Positions 1 to 8,730 of a stretch of 64,000 bases of DNA are shown here, one piece after another. The first letter of the stretch is position 1; each line of letters begins with the position of its first letter. Source of the DNA: Opacimonas immobilis. Lineage in GTDB: Bacteria > Pseudomonadota > Gammaproteobacteria > Enterobacterales > Alteromonadaceae. The DNA lies in the NCBI RefSeq assembly GCF_048282545.1, contig NZ_CP182485.1, positions 2,418,001-2,482,000 on the forward strand, in the 5' to 3' direction. The notes beneath the pieces were generated by a model. The model was given only the letters and a program-made list of their open reading frames with translations, had not been told where the DNA came from and did not search any database. A program made the position numbers and the translations under genes.

Positions 1-608
1 AGCTGATAAGGACGAGGCTCGGTATTGCGGTCTTTGACGACCACATAGGCAATACGCGTTAAAAATGCGCCCTTTTGACCAGTGAGTTTTTCATAAATGA
101 CATCTGCGATACGGTGCGCAAATTGACGAAATTCAGAACCCGAAACCGTCAATGAGCGAGCGGCAATGACATGAGTTCGACTTTGCACTAACTGACCATC
201 ACGTAATGACTGACCTTCTAAAGCAGCTTGTGAACCGCGTAACGTATCAATCACTTCGTAATCGATGCGATAGCGCTGATTACCCGTTTCAGTCACTGAG
301 CCGACTACAATCGTATTAATGCCTTTATCGACCCAAGTATCGTAATCGACTTCGCTGTCCGTATTGGGAAACTGTGGCATTTGTGCCATGCTGACAGGGT
401 TGAACTTGCCCGAGCGACGCAAATCAGCAATGACTACATCAGTGATTTCACCGGGGAAAAATCCTTCCCCTTCAAACTTAAAAGGGACGACTGCTATTGG
501 TGTCGCATTATCAACACCCTCAGTAATAATAATATTGAGCTGTGCTTGAGAATAGGCAGATAATACTGCGTTTACCAGACAAAAAAGGGATAGCCAAAAT
601 CGTTTCAT
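1..608 (-). CDS. tolB: Tol-Pal system protein TolB (N-terminal part, gene runs off left edge)
   Basis: Periplasmic beta-propeller protein of the Tol-Pal envelope complex, which links the TolQRA inner-membrane motor to Pal at the outer membrane. The reverse-strand translation starts MKRFWLSLFCLVNAVLSAYS, a Sec signal peptide, and continues with the TolB N-terminal domain (ITEGVDNATPIAVVPFKFEG, then GEITDVVIADLRRSGKFNPV). About 202 codons are present; the propeller repeats lie beyond the window. The ATG shares one base with the tolA stop (TAATG), so the two are translationally coupled. The order ybgC-tolQ-tolR-tolA-tolB supports the call. Confidence 0.96.
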   Translation of the reverse strand, partial: MKRFWLSLFCLVNAVLSAYSQAQLNIIITEGVDNATPIAVVPFKFEGEGFFPGEITDVVIADLRRSGKFNPVSMAQMPQFPNTDSEVDYDTWVDKGINTIVVGSVTETGNQRYRIDYEVIDTLRGSQAALEGQSLRDGQLVQSRTHVIAARSLTVSGSEFRQFAHRIADVIYEKLTGQKGAFLTRIAYVVVKDRNTEPRPYQ

Positions 609-1408
609 TACTGCTCTACCGTTAAGTTGATATTTTTTAATTCCGCAAATACCGCAGGGTCCCGTGAAACTGGTAAGTTGCTCGGTTTATACACTGCCGT
701 TATTGCCGCTCGACACAGTGCATCATCCCCAGATAATACATCGACTTTTAACACAACACCACCGATGCCTAAACGAATATTTAAGCGACAACTCTTGCCC
801 CGAAATGCATCATTGGTAATAAGATTACGCTGAATAGTCGCTTTTATTAAGGCCGCATAGCGTTGTTTTTCACTTAATACTTTTTGTTGTTCAGCTTTCT
901 TAATTTTAGCCTGCTCGGCAGCCAAAGCCTCTCGTAAAGCCTCATCCGCTTTGGCTTGTTCAGCCTTGCGTTTGGCTTCTGCCTCAGCCTTTGTACGTGC
1001 TTCTTTTTCCTTTTGCAAACGCTCTTGCTCTCTACGCTCTGCTTCCTCACGCTTGCGTTTCGCTGCCTCTGCCGCTTTACGCTCTAACTCACGTTGTTCC
1101 GTTTTGCGCTTTGCTTCCTGTGCCTTTTTGTCCTTCTCAGCTTTGCGACGTGCCTCTTGCGCACGTTGTTTGCGCGCTTGCTCAAGGAGTTGTTGCCTTT
1201 GCTGCTCATCATATCGGGCTTGCGTTACCTCAGGAGAAACAAAGCTAGCGTTGATTACGCTAGGTTGTGCCTCAACGGGTATTTCTAGCGGTTTACTATC
1301 GATACTAAAACCGACGCTCGCTACGAGTAACACCAGTAACAAAAGATGAAAGAGTACAGAGAATCCCCAATCTGAATATAACCAGGTTTGCCACTTATTC
1401 GCTTGCAT
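608..1408 (-). CDS. tolA: Cell envelope integrity protein TolA
   Basis: Inner-membrane protein that spans the periplasm and transmits proton-motive force from TolQR to TolB/Pal during outer-membrane constriction. The 266-residue product has a short cytoplasmic N-terminus, one transmembrane helix at about residues 14-34, a long Lys/Glu/Ala/Arg-rich helical region at about 60-180, and a C-terminal globular domain (about 185-266) containing SCRLNIRLGIGG. It is shorter than E. coli TolA because the helical part is shorter. The low-complexity middle makes function by similarity weak there, but the end domains and the position between tolR and tolB settle it. It abuts tolR (stop and start share one base). 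Confidence 0.96.
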   Translation of the reverse strand: MQANKWQTWLYSDWGFSVLFHLLLLVLLVASVGFSIDSKPLEIPVEAQPSVINASFVSPEVTQARYDEQQRQQLLEQARKQRAQEARRKAEKDKKAQEAKRKTEQRELERKAAEAAKRKREEAERREQERLQKEKEARTKAEAEAKRKAEQAKADEALREALAAEQAKIKKAEQQKVLSEKQRYAALIKATIQRNLITNDAFRGKSCRLNIRLGIGGVVLKVDVLSGDDALCRAAITAVYKPSNLPVSRDPAVFAELKNINLTVEQ

Positions 1409-1836
1409 CAGTTGGTTTTAGGCTCCGTCATTAACCCGACAGACGGTACGCCTGCATTTTGCAAAACCACCATGAGTTCAACGATTTTTTCATATTGCAC
1501 TTGACCGTCAGCTTTTATATATACCGGTCTTGCTGGGTTACTCTCCAGCTCAAATTGCACTATGGTTTGCATATCCGGTCGTGTTATTGGGCTTTTGGGA
1601 TCGTCACCAACATTGAGATAATATAAACCTTGTGCATCCATGGTCGCGATCAAAGGGTCGACCTCCGCATCTTCCACAATCTTGGCATCCGCATCAGGTA
1701 AATCGACATCAACGCCTTGCGTAACCAAAGGAGCGGTCACCATAAAAATGATTAATAGCACCAACATCACGTCGATATAAGGTACAACGTTCATTTCTGC
1801 AACGGGCTTACGCCGTTTGCGTACGTACATGGTCAT
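1408..1836 (-). CDS. tolR: Tol-Pal system protein TolR
   Basis: ExbD/TolR-family subunit of the TolQ-TolR proton-driven motor in the inner membrane. The 142-residue protein has a basic N-terminal cytoplasmic tail, a single transmembrane helix at about residues 18-38 with the conserved proton-carrying aspartate (D22 in VVPYIDVMLVLLIIF), and a periplasmic domain with KADGQVQYEKIVELM. Length matches the family. It overlaps the tolQ stop by four bases, consistent with co-translation in the tol operon. Confidence 0.97.
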   Translation of the reverse strand: MTMYVRKRRKPVAEMNVVPYIDVMLVLLIIFMVTAPLVTQGVDVDLPDADAKIVEDAEVDPLIATMDAQGLYYLNVGDDPKSPITRPDMQTIVQFELESNPARPVYIKADGQVQYEKIVELMVVLQNAGVPSVGLMTEPKTN

Positions 1837-2504
1837 TTATTGATCGCCTGACGTTGCAAAATCGATGCAAACTCTTCCATGAAGTTGATATAACTATTTT
1901 CGAGTTTTTCGACCTGATTACTGAATCGGTTAAAGGCAATCACGGCTGGAATCGCTGCAAACAAGCCTATAGCAGTTGCAATCAAAGCTTCTGCAATACC
2001 GGGAGCGACCATTGCCAGTGTAGCTTGTTTGACCTGACCCAGTGCAATAAACGAATTCATAATGCCCCACACTGTGCCAAACAAACCAATATATGGACTG
2101 GTTGAGCCGACGGTTGCCAAAAAAGACAAGCGCGCTTCTAAATGATTGACCTCACGCGATAAAGCTATACGCATGGCACGACTTGCGCCATCTAGAACGA
2201 GCTCCGCATCGTCGGTGGATTTGCGCAAACGAACAAATTCTCTGAACCCAGCAACAAATATGGAATTTGGTCCGGCGACAGAATCTTGTTCGGACAGCTC
2301 GCGATATAAACCGTTGAGATCGGTACCTGACCAAAATTTGTCTTCAAAATATTCAAGCTCTAGCTGCGCACGAGACAAAATACGCGAACGCTGAAAAATA
2401 TATGCCCATGATGTAATCGAAATCACAATTAATAAAATCATCACTAACTTAACGACAAGACTTGCTTGCATAAATAAGCCAATGAACGACATGTCATGTA
2501 CCAC
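1833..2504 (-). CDS. tolQ: Tol-Pal system protein TolQ
   Basis: ExbB/TolQ-family proton channel subunit, inner membrane. Of 223 residues, the first helix lies at about 15-35. A cytoplasmic loop follows, then two C-terminal helices containing the conserved GLFGTVWGIMNSF and IAEALIATAIGLFAAIPAVI segments that form the ion path with TolR. The start lies inside the 3' end of ybgC (11-base overlap). M5 (MSFIGLF) is a possible alternative start four codons in. Confidence 0.97.
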   Translation of the reverse strand: MVHDMSFIGLFMQASLVVKLVMILLIVISITSWAYIFQRSRILSRAQLELEYFEDKFWSGTDLNGLYRELSEQDSVAGPNSIFVAGFREFVRLRKSTDDAELVLDGASRAMRIALSREVNHLEARLSFLATVGSTSPYIGLFGTVWGIMNSFIALGQVKQATLAMVAPGIAEALIATAIGLFAAIPAVIAFNRFSNQVEKLENSYINFMEEFASILQRQAINK

Positions 2505-2904
2505 TGATAAGTTCCTTACTAAGTTCTGCTGGGATCGCCCGAGGTCTCATGGTGGTTAAGTCTACACAGGCGACTTTAACCAAGGCTGAAACCAGCGTTG
2601 TATTGTTATAGGTTATTGTTTGAGTAAAGACCATAGATGCCCGTTTGAGTTCAGTCAAGCTCGTTTGAACGGTGATTATTTGCTCAAATCGCGCTGGTGC
2701 TAGGTTATCCATCTCAACTCGACGCACCACAAACGCTATGTTTTGATCGAGCAAATCGGACTGAGATACTCCAATGCCACGTACCCATTCACTGCGGCCT
2801 CGCTCAAAAAATTTAAGGTAATTGGCATAGTATACAACACCTCCAGCATCAGTATCTTCATAATAAACACGAACATCGAGCTTATTAACATTCTGTTTAC
2901 TCAT
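2494..2904 (-). CDS. ybgC: Tol-Pal-associated acyl-CoA thioesterase YbgC
   Basis: Hotdog-fold thioesterase acting on acyl-CoA or acyl-ACP, encoded at the head of tol operons. The chosen start (MSKQNVNKLDVRVYYEDTDA) gives 136 residues, the family's usual length. The 4HBT active-site segment VYYEDTDAGGVVYYANYLKF, with its catalytic Asp, is intact. An in-frame ATG exists 25 codons upstream at 2979, but the added residues (MMASIIVENCFFTIEINSTF) have no family counterpart and would run through a predicted plus-strand promoter. The 3' end overlaps tolQ. Confidence 0.93.
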   Translation of the reverse strand: MSKQNVNKLDVRVYYEDTDAGGVVYYANYLKFFERGRSEWVRGIGVSQSDLLDQNIAFVVRRVEMDNLAPARFEQIITVQTSLTELKRASMVFTQTITYNNTTLVSALVKVACVDLTTMRPRAIPAELSKELISGT

Positions 2905-2939
2905 TAGTTTTTCTAATCCAAATGTAGAATTTATCTCAA

Positions 2940-2967
2940 TTGTGAAAAAGCAATTCTCGACTATAAT
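2940..2967 (+). promoter_or_regulatory. Plus-strand sigma70 promoter for a candidate small RNA
   Basis: TTGTGA at 2940-2945, a 16-base spacer and a perfect TATAAT at 2962-2967, followed by a GC-containing discriminator (GCTTGCC). Transcription would start near 2974, away from ybgC and toward the terminator at 3050. No plus-strand gene follows, so the promoter is meaningful only for a short RNA or for antisense transcription. Confidence 0.6.
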
Positions 2968-2973
2968 GCTTGC

Positions 2974-3072
2974 CATCAATTGAGAGTTTGTTCACATTGA
3001 TAGCTGACTATCGTCAGGTTGTTTTTTCCTTTAACACTTGTTGTTTTTGCCCACCTTTACGGTGGGTTTTTT
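2974..3072 (+). ncRNA. Candidate small RNA between ybgC and ruvB (unnamed)
   Basis: A ~100-base stretch on the plus strand is bounded by a good sigma70 promoter (2940-2967) and a Rho-independent terminator (3050-3072), while both flanking genes are on the minus strand. Inside are a small hairpin (GATAG/CTATC near 2999-3012) and two U-rich single-stranded stretches, as in Hfq-dependent RNAs. The only ATG-initiated ORF at the start is five codons long. I do not recognise an Rfam family. It could instead be a simple insulating terminator, but that would not explain the promoter. Confidence 0.5.
3050..3072 (+). terminator. Rho-independent terminator (plus strand)
   Basis: CCCACC / GGTGGG stem around a short TTTAC loop, followed by eight T on the plus strand. 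Read on the minus strand there is no T tract after the stem, so it does not suit ruvB. It ends just before the ruvB stop codon. Confidence 0.75.
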
Positions 3073-4077
3073 TTATCTATCCGGCGTGAACCCCAGATGT
3101 TGATAGGCTCTATCTGAAGCCACTCGACCGCGCGGTGTGCGTTGCAAGAAGCCTTGTTGAATCAAATACGGTTCAATGACATCTTCAATGGTTTCTTTTT
3201 CTTCACCAATCGCTGCGGCTAAGTTATCTAACCCAACTGGACCACCATTAAATTTATCAATGATCGCTTCTAATAATTTGCGATCCATATAATCAAAGCC
3301 AACCTTATCCACATCCAGCATGTCCAATGCCGCCCCGGCAACTTCTGAGTTCACATCACCCGGAGCTTTGATCTCGGCATAGTCTCGAACCCGGCGTAAA
3401 AGCCGATTGGCGATACGTGGAGTACCACGTGAACGACGCGCAATTTCTAGTGCGCCTTCTTTTAATAAGGGCACGTTCAAAAAGGTCGCCGAACGCAGAA
3501 CGATGTCTGTCAGATCTTGTTCGTTATAAAACTCTAGACGCTGCACTATGCCAAAGCGATCGCGCAGTGGAGAAGTCAAAGAACCCGCTCGAGTCGTCGC
3601 GCCAATCAAAGTAAATGGCGGTAGATCAAGTTTAATTGAACGCGCTGCAGGGCCCTCACCGATCATGATATCTAACTGATAGTCTTCCATTGCAGGGTAT
3701 AAAACTTCTTCAACCACGGGGCTTAAGCGATGGATTTCATCGACAAACAGTACGTCATTGGCTTCTAAGTTGGTCAATAGCGCGGCCAAGTCCCCTGCTT
3801 TTTCTAATACTGGTCCAGAGGTCGTTTTGATATTCACGCCCATTTCATTGGCGACAATATTAGCCAACGTCGTTTTACCCAATCCTGGAGGACCAAAAAT
3901 CAATAAATGGTCCAGTGCATCCTCGCGCTTACGAGCGGCTTCAATGAAGATGTCCATTTGTGCTTTGACGTGAGGCTGACCAGTGTAATCTTTAAGCAGC
4001 TTGGGGCGAATAGCACGATCAACGGATTCATCTTCATTACTAGCACTCGCTTGGATGAGACGATCTTCTTCTATCAT
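3073..4077 (-). CDS. ruvB: Holliday junction branch migration ATPase RuvB
   Basis: Hexameric AAA+ motor that drives branch migration with RuvA. The 334-residue protein carries Walker A GPPGLGKT (residues 62-69), Walker B with LFVDEIHRL, sensor segment GATTRAG, an arginine-finger region and the C-terminal winged-helix domain (RTPRGRVASDRAYQHLG). Full length. It lies 12 bases after ruvA in a nudB-ruvC-ruvA-ruvB run. Confidence 0.98.
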   Translation of the reverse strand: MIEEDRLIQASASNEDESVDRAIRPKLLKDYTGQPHVKAQMDIFIEAARKREDALDHLLIFGPPGLGKTTLANIVANEMGVNIKTTSGPVLEKAGDLAALLTNLEANDVLFVDEIHRLSPVVEEVLYPAMEDYQLDIMIGEGPAARSIKLDLPPFTLIGATTRAGSLTSPLRDRFGIVQRLEFYNEQDLTDIVLRSATFLNVPLLKEGALEIARRSRGTPRIANRLLRRVRDYAEIKAPGDVNSEVAGAALDMLDVDKVGFDYMDRKLLEAIIDKFNGGPVGLDNLAAAIGEEKETIEDVIEPYLIQQGFLQRTPRGRVASDRAYQHLGFTPDR

Positions 4078-4089
4078 AATGGACTTCCT

Positions 4090-4710
4090 TTATACGCTGG
4101 CTTTGAGCGCTTCGCGGATGAGTTCTTCGCTGCTGCGACCTTCTTGATATACGGCTTTGACCATAGTCGAAGCTTGATTGGGTTTATACCCGAGTGCTAA
4201 CAGCGCACTAACAGCTTCTTCTCTAGCATCATCGACGACGACAGTAGGATTACCACCGCCATTGCCAAGTGCAAAATCAGCGACTGAATCAGACACATCA
4301 AGAGATAACTTAGCCAATCGATCTTTGAGCTCAACCACAAGTCGCTCTGCGGTTTTTTTGCCGACGCCAGGTAATTTGACTAGCGCAGAAATATCTTCAA
4401 AACTGACTGCTTGCATTAATTGCCCAGCCGACATCCCGGACAAAATCGTCAACGCGAGCTTTGGCCCAACACCGTTGGCTTTGATGAGTTCACGAAAAAT
4501 AGTACGTTCTTTCAGCTCGGCGAACCCAAACAGTAATTGCGCGTCTTCTCGCACCACAAAGTGAGTGTAGACAGTAGTGGTTTCGCCGACGGCCGGTAAC
4601 TGATAAAAGCTCGTCATCGGCATGCTAATTTCGTATCCCACGCCTCCGGCATCAATAACAATCTCAGGGGGCTGTTTGGCTAAAATTTTGCCACTAATTA
4701 ATCCGATCAT
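4090..4710 (-). CDS. ruvA: Holliday junction DNA helicase subunit RuvA
   Basis: Tetrameric protein that binds four-way junctions and loads RuvB. The start MIGLISGKILAKQPPEIVID matches the family N-terminus and gives 206 residues. An upstream in-frame ATG at 4800 would overlap ruvC by 79 bases and add unrelated residues. Visible domains are an OB fold (1-65), helix-hairpin-helix motifs (about 70-140, with ANGVGPKLALTILSG and LPGVGKKTAERLVVEL) and a C-terminal RuvB-binding domain (ALLALGYKPNQA). Confidence 0.97.
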   Translation of the reverse strand: MIGLISGKILAKQPPEIVIDAGGVGYEISMPMTSFYQLPAVGETTTVYTHFVVREDAQLLFGFAELKERTIFRELIKANGVGPKLALTILSGMSAGQLMQAVSFEDISALVKLPGVGKKTAERLVVELKDRLAKLSLDVSDSVADFALGNGGGNPTVVVDDAREEAVSALLALGYKPNQASTMVKAVYQEGRSSEELIREALKASV

Positions 4711-4721
4711 ATTCTTGTTCT

Positions 4722-5240
4722 CTATCGTAAACGGCCCCGCGCCATTCTTGACGCTTGCCCTGACATATTGATTAAACTTTGGTGAGTATGCCCATGACAC
4801 AAGGCAACTGCAAGTGCATCGGCGGCATCGGCCTGTGGCGTACCGGGTAATTTTAGAATATGGCGCACCATGTGTTGCACTTGCGTTTTATCCGCGTTGC
4901 CTTTGCCTACAACGGATTGTTTGATCTGTCTGGCGGCATATTCAGCGACTGGTAACCCAAACTGGGTCGCTGCAACGATGGCCGCGCCTCGCGCTTGCCC
5001 TAACTTCAGAGCGGAGTCTGGGTTTTTGGCCATAAAAACCGATTCTATAGCAAACTCTTTAGGCTGATATTGCGCAATCAGCTCACTCACGCCTTTAAAG
5101 ATAATGTCTAACCGACCCGCTATTTCGTCACCCGTGGTTTTGATACAGCCACTCGAAAGATACTCAAACTTACCGAATTGATAGCGCACGATGCCATATC
5201 CCGTTAATCGAGAGCCCGGATCAATCCCTAAAATAATCAT
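4722..5240 (-). CDS. ruvC: Crossover junction endodeoxyribonuclease RuvC
   Basis: Dimeric RNase H-fold resolvase that nicks Holliday junctions symmetrically. The 172-residue product has the first acidic catalytic residue at D7 in ILGIDPGSRLTGYG, a second in FAIESVFM, and C-terminal acidic residues in PQADAADALAVALCH. The start overlaps the nudB stop (ATGA) and the gene is followed 11 bases later by ruvA. Confidence 0.98.
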   Translation of the reverse strand: MIILGIDPGSRLTGYGIVRYQFGKFEYLSSGCIKTTGDEIAGRLDIIFKGVSELIAQYQPKEFAIESVFMAKNPDSALKLGQARGAAIVAATQFGLPVAEYAARQIKQSVVGKGNADKTQVQHMVRHILKLPGTPQADAADALAVALCHGHTHQSLINMSGQASRMARGRLR

Positions 5241-5677
5241 TGAGCCACTCCAACAAAATCCAAAATGGCATTGCGATTAGTTTCACTCCAAACAATTTGC
5301 GACGCTTCTTCCACCGACACCCAGCGATACGCTAAATGCTCAGTTAAGGTAATTGAAATATTCTCTGGAATTTGTACCGCAAACACATATTCAGTATTGC
5401 GCAAGGTATTGGGTGGGTAACGATGTCGCCATTGCGGACGAATGATATATTCATTTTGTGCGAGTTGCTCACTCAATGTAAGCCCCAAAGCCTTTATGTC
5501 AATGCCCGTCTCTTCTGCTACCTCTCGATAGGCTGTTTGACGAGGAAGCTCATCCGGCTCTAGTGTACCTGTGACTGACTGCCAAAAGTCTGGGTCGTCT
5601 TCCCGTTGCATGATCAGCACACGCTGGTGCTGATCATATAACACGACAAGAACAGACTCCGGACGTTTGTAGTGCAT
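5237..5677 (-). CDS. nudB: Dihydroneopterin triphosphate diphosphatase (Nudix) NudB
   Basis: Nudix hydrolase removing pyrophosphate from dihydroneopterin triphosphate in folate synthesis. The 146-residue protein has a full Nudix box at about residues 37-59 (GTLEPDELPRQTAYREVAEE, then TGI). Its position between aspS and ruvC is the same as nudB in many gammaproteobacteria and supports the name; Nudix sequence alone would not fix the substrate. It lies 2 bases after aspS and overlaps ruvC by 4. Confidence 0.9.
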   Translation of the reverse strand: MHYKRPESVLVVLYDQHQRVLIMQREDDPDFWQSVTGTLEPDELPRQTAYREVAEETGIDIKALGLTLSEQLAQNEYIIRPQWRHRYPPNTLRNTEYVFAVQIPENISITLTEHLAYRWVSVEEASQIVWSETNRNAILDFVGVAQ

Positions 5678-5679
5678 TA

Positions 5680-7452
5680 CTATACGCCAGCCTGTTTGGC
5701 CGGTGCAATGGAGGCAATAGATAGCTCTTTAAGCTGTTCAGGATTCGCTTCACCTGGAGCTTGTGTCAATGGACATGCTGCCGTGGTGGTTTTTGGGAAT
5801 GCCATGACATCGCGAATTGAGCTCGCGCCGGTCATCAACATCACCAAACGATCCAAGCCAAAGGCTAAACCTGCGTGTGGTGGCGCACCATAGCGCAATG
5901 CTTCCAGTAAGAATCCAAACTTTTCTTCGGCTTCTTCTTTGCTAATGCCTAGAATATCAAACACAACACTTTGCATCGCTTGGTCGTGAATACGAACCGA
6001 ACCACCGCCGAGTTCAACACCGTTTAGCACCATATCGTAAGCATTGGACAGTGCTGTCGCCGGTTGAGCCGCAAGCTCCTCTGGCGTTAAGCCTCGTGGA
6101 GCGGTAAAGGGATGATGCAGAGCATGGAACTGACCGTCAAATTCTTCAAACATTGGGAAATCAACGACCCATAATGGTTTCCAATCGCCTTCAAGCAAGT
6201 CAAAATCTTCACCGACTTTTAAGCGCAGCGCACCTAATGCTTCCGTCACGACACGGTCACTGTCAGCACCAAATAACAAAATATCGCCAGACTGAGCTTG
6301 ACTGCGCTCAAGTAAAGCGTTTGCAGCGGTTTCATCAAGGAACTTGGCAATGGGTGACTGCAATCCTTCTAATCCAGCACTGGCGTCGTTGACTTTAACC
6401 CAAGCTAGGCCTTTGGCACCGTATACGCCAACAAAATCGGTGTAAGCATCAATTTGCTTACGCGATAGCGCAGCGCCACCAGGCACACATAACATCGCGA
6501 CACGGCCATTAGGATCATTGGCTGGAGCGCTAAATACTTTAAAATCGACGTTTTTTACAATATCAGCTACATCAATCAACGTTAAAGGATTGCGTAAATC
6601 AGGCTTATCCGAGCCGTACAAACGCATGGCATCGGCATAGGTCATTTGTGGAAATTCGCCTAAATCGACATTCAGCATGGACTGGAATAAGTCACGAATC
6701 ATAGTTTCAGTAATATGCATGACACCCGCGGCATCCAAAAACGTGGTTTCGATGTCAATTTGAGTAAATTCAGGCTGGCGATCCGCTCGCAAATCTTCAT
6801 CACGGAAGCATTTAACGATTTGATAATAGCGGTCCATACCAGACATCATCAAGAGCTGCTTAAACAACTGCGGAGATTGTGGTAATGCAAAAAACTGACC
6901 TTTATGTGTGCGTGACGGGACCAAATAATCACGTGCACCTTCTGGGGTAGCTTTGGTCAAAATGGGTGTTTCAATGTCCAAAAATGCATTGTCTTCTAAG
7001 AAGCGTCGGACAAATCCAGTGACTTTTGAGCGAAATACCAAGCGCTCTGTCATCTCAGGACGACGCAGATCAAGGTAGCGATACTTTAAACGCTGTTCTT
7101 CTGAGTTTTCCTGATTCCAATCTAATGGCAATGCAGGAGATGCATTAAGAATACTGATCTCTTTGCCAAGAATTTCAATTGCGCCAGTACGCATATCATT
7201 ATTGATTTGAGAATCTGGTCGAGCGCGCACAAGACCGGTTAGAGTTAAGCAAAATTCGTTACGAACTTTATTTGCGGTAGCAAAGGTTTCGGCCGTATCA
7301 GGATCGATGACAACTTGCACAATACCCGCGCGGTCACGCATATCCAAAAAAATCACGCCACCTAAATCTCGACGTTTATTGACCCAGCCTTGTATCGTCA
7401 CCGTTTGGCCGATGTAATCAGCTGAAATATTGCCACAGTAATCCGTTCGCAT
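5680..7452 (-). CDS. aspS: Aspartate--tRNA ligase
   Basis: Class IIb aminoacyl-tRNA synthetase charging tRNA-Asp. From MRTDYCGNISADYIGQTVTI the product is 590 residues, the bacterial length. It has an N-terminal OB anticodon-binding domain (about 1-105), the catalytic core with motif 2 (FRDEDLRADRQPEFTQID), the bacterial GAD insertion (about 290-420), and motif 3 (GLAFGLDRLVMLM). A longer reading to 7527 would begin upstream of a TATAAT at 7489-7494 and is rejected. Confidence 0.97.
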   Translation of the reverse strand: MRTDYCGNISADYIGQTVTIQGWVNKRRDLGGVIFLDMRDRAGIVQVVIDPDTAETFATANKVRNEFCLTLTGLVRARPDSQINNDMRTGAIEILGKEISILNASPALPLDWNQENSEEQRLKYRYLDLRRPEMTERLVFRSKVTGFVRRFLEDNAFLDIETPILTKATPEGARDYLVPSRTHKGQFFALPQSPQLFKQLLMMSGMDRYYQIVKCFRDEDLRADRQPEFTQIDIETTFLDAAGVMHITETMIRDLFQSMLNVDLGEFPQMTYADAMRLYGSDKPDLRNPLTLIDVADIVKNVDFKVFSAPANDPNGRVAMLCVPGGAALSRKQIDAYTDFVGVYGAKGLAWVKVNDASAGLEGLQSPIAKFLDETAANALLERSQAQSGDILLFGADSDRVVTEALGALRLKVGEDFDLLEGDWKPLWVVDFPMFEEFDGQFHALHHPFTAPRGLTPEELAAQPATALSNAYDMVLNGVELGGGSVRIHDQAMQSVVFDILGISKEEAEEKFGFLLEALRYGAPPHAGLAFGLDRLVMLMTGASSIRDVMAFPKTTTAACPLTQAPGEANPEQLKELSIASIAPAKQAGV

Positions 7453-7488
7453 AACACCTTTCTCTGTTGAGGGATTTAATCTATCCGT

Positions 7489-7494
7489 ATTATA
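7489..7494 (-). promoter_or_regulatory. Probable -10 element for aspS
   Basis: A perfect TATAAT read on the minus strand, about 37 bases before the aspS ATG. No good -35 hexamer at 16-18 bases was found, so only the -10 is called. Confidence 0.4.
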
Positions 7495-7686
7495 AACGAA
7501 TGACGCTGAAAACCTAGTAAAGATCAATATTTACACAAGGTCTATTCTCGAAAATCAATTTTCCCTAATTCATGCTTCGAACAACTTATGTGAGTGAAAT
7601 AATTGAGCAACATTGAAATATCACTGGAGCAGTCTTTTAATCTTGGCCGATGTGATGACACAAAATATAACGGCTTATATAACGAA

Positions 7687-8730
7687 TTATTTGGGAAAAT
7701 AAACTGTGTGTTCAATATCGATATCAAAGCAAAATTCACTGCCAACGGCAAAGTCGTTATGTGATGGCGTCAAACACAGTAAGCGCTCTTCCACCCCATT
7801 CATAGCAAGCTCATACATGATATGCGAGCCGCGGAATTTTTTGCTCTGAATAATACTCGAAAAAGCGCCATCACTAGCGAAAACCAAATCGTCTGGACGC
7901 AGCAGTAATTCAACTCCTATCGAAGTTGTTTGAGACACCTCATAAGTTTCATTGTGTTTTGCAAATATGCCCAATTCAGTTCGGATATTGTTTCCATCAT
8001 CAGTACCGCTAATGAACCTCCCTTCCCCAATAAAGTTTGCAACAAATCGGGTCTTGGGACAGTGGTATAAAGCAAACGCACTGTCCCATTGATCGATTGT
8101 CCCCTGATTCATTACCGCCACTTTATCAGCAAAAGCAAACGCTTCACTTTGGTCATGCGTGACCATTAAAGAAGTCACTTTGGACGCTTTCAATATCGCT
8201 TTAATCTCAGTCACTAAAGTTTCTCTTAATGCAGGATCCAAAGCCGAAAATGGCTCATCTAATAATAATAATGAAGGCGCTGGAGCCAATGCTCTGGCAA
8301 TGGCTACACGCTGCTGTTGTCCACCTGACAGCTCATTGGGATAAGCATCGCCAAACTGGGTAAGTTGAACCAGCTCTAACATTTCGTTGACTCGCAAACG
8401 CAAAGCGTTGTGCTCATATTGATGCAAGCCAAATGCAATATTTTGAGCAACCGTTAGATGCGGAAACAAAGCGAAATCCTGCATCACATACCCTATATTA
8501 CGCTTCTGTACAGGCACGTGTTGAGCAGTAGAGCTCACTATTTGATCATTGATGCTAATATTGCCATGTGTAATTTGGCAAAACCCCGCTAATGCGCGAA
8601 GTAAGGTCGTTTTACCACAGCCAGATGGACCTAACAAACACCCTAACTCCCCAGCCGATAAATCAAAAGTACAAGAATGAACAATCTTGTCTCGTCCAAG
8701 AAACACTTCAAGATTTTCAACTGCAAGCAT
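7687..8730 (-). CDS. fbpC: Ferric iron ABC transporter, ATP-binding protein FbpC
   Basis: ATPase of a periplasmic binding-protein-dependent Fe(III) importer. The 347-residue protein has Walker A GPSGCGKT (34-41), signature LSGGQQQRVAIARAL, Walker B LLLLDEPFSALD, the switch His (VTHDQSEAF), and a C-terminal TOBE-like domain (about 240-347). It overlaps fbpB by one base. The Fur box upstream of fbpA points to iron as substrate rather than sulfate or polyamine, which related ATPases serve. Confidence 0.92.
   Translation of the reverse strand: MLAVENLEVFLGRDKIVHSCTFDLSAGELGCLLGPSGCGKTTLLRALAGFCQITHGNISINDQIVSSTAQHVPVQKRNIGYVMQDFALFPHLTVAQNIAFGLHQYEHNALRLRVNEMLELVQLTQFGDAYPNELSGGQQQRVAIARALAPAPSLLLLDEPFSALDPALRETLVTEIKAILKASKVTSLMVTHDQSEAFAFADKVAVMNQGTIDQWDSAFALYHCPKTRFVANFIGEGRFISGTDDGNNIRTELGIFAKHNETYEVSQTTSIGVELLLRPDDLVFASDGAFSSIIQSKKFRGSHIMYELAMNGVEERLLCLTPSHNDFAVGSEFCFDIDIEHTVYFPK

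Noticed and set aside
951..1349. Long plus-strand ORF opposite tolA
   Set aside because: Antisense shadow of the Lys/Glu/Ala/Arg-rich TolA coiled coil; Ser/Arg/Cys-rich composition is an artefact.
7542..7751. 69-codon minus-strand ORF overlapping the 3' end of fbpC
   Set aside because: Different frame from fbpC, no family similarity, weak start context; the 7453-7686 gap otherwise holds only the aspS -10 element.
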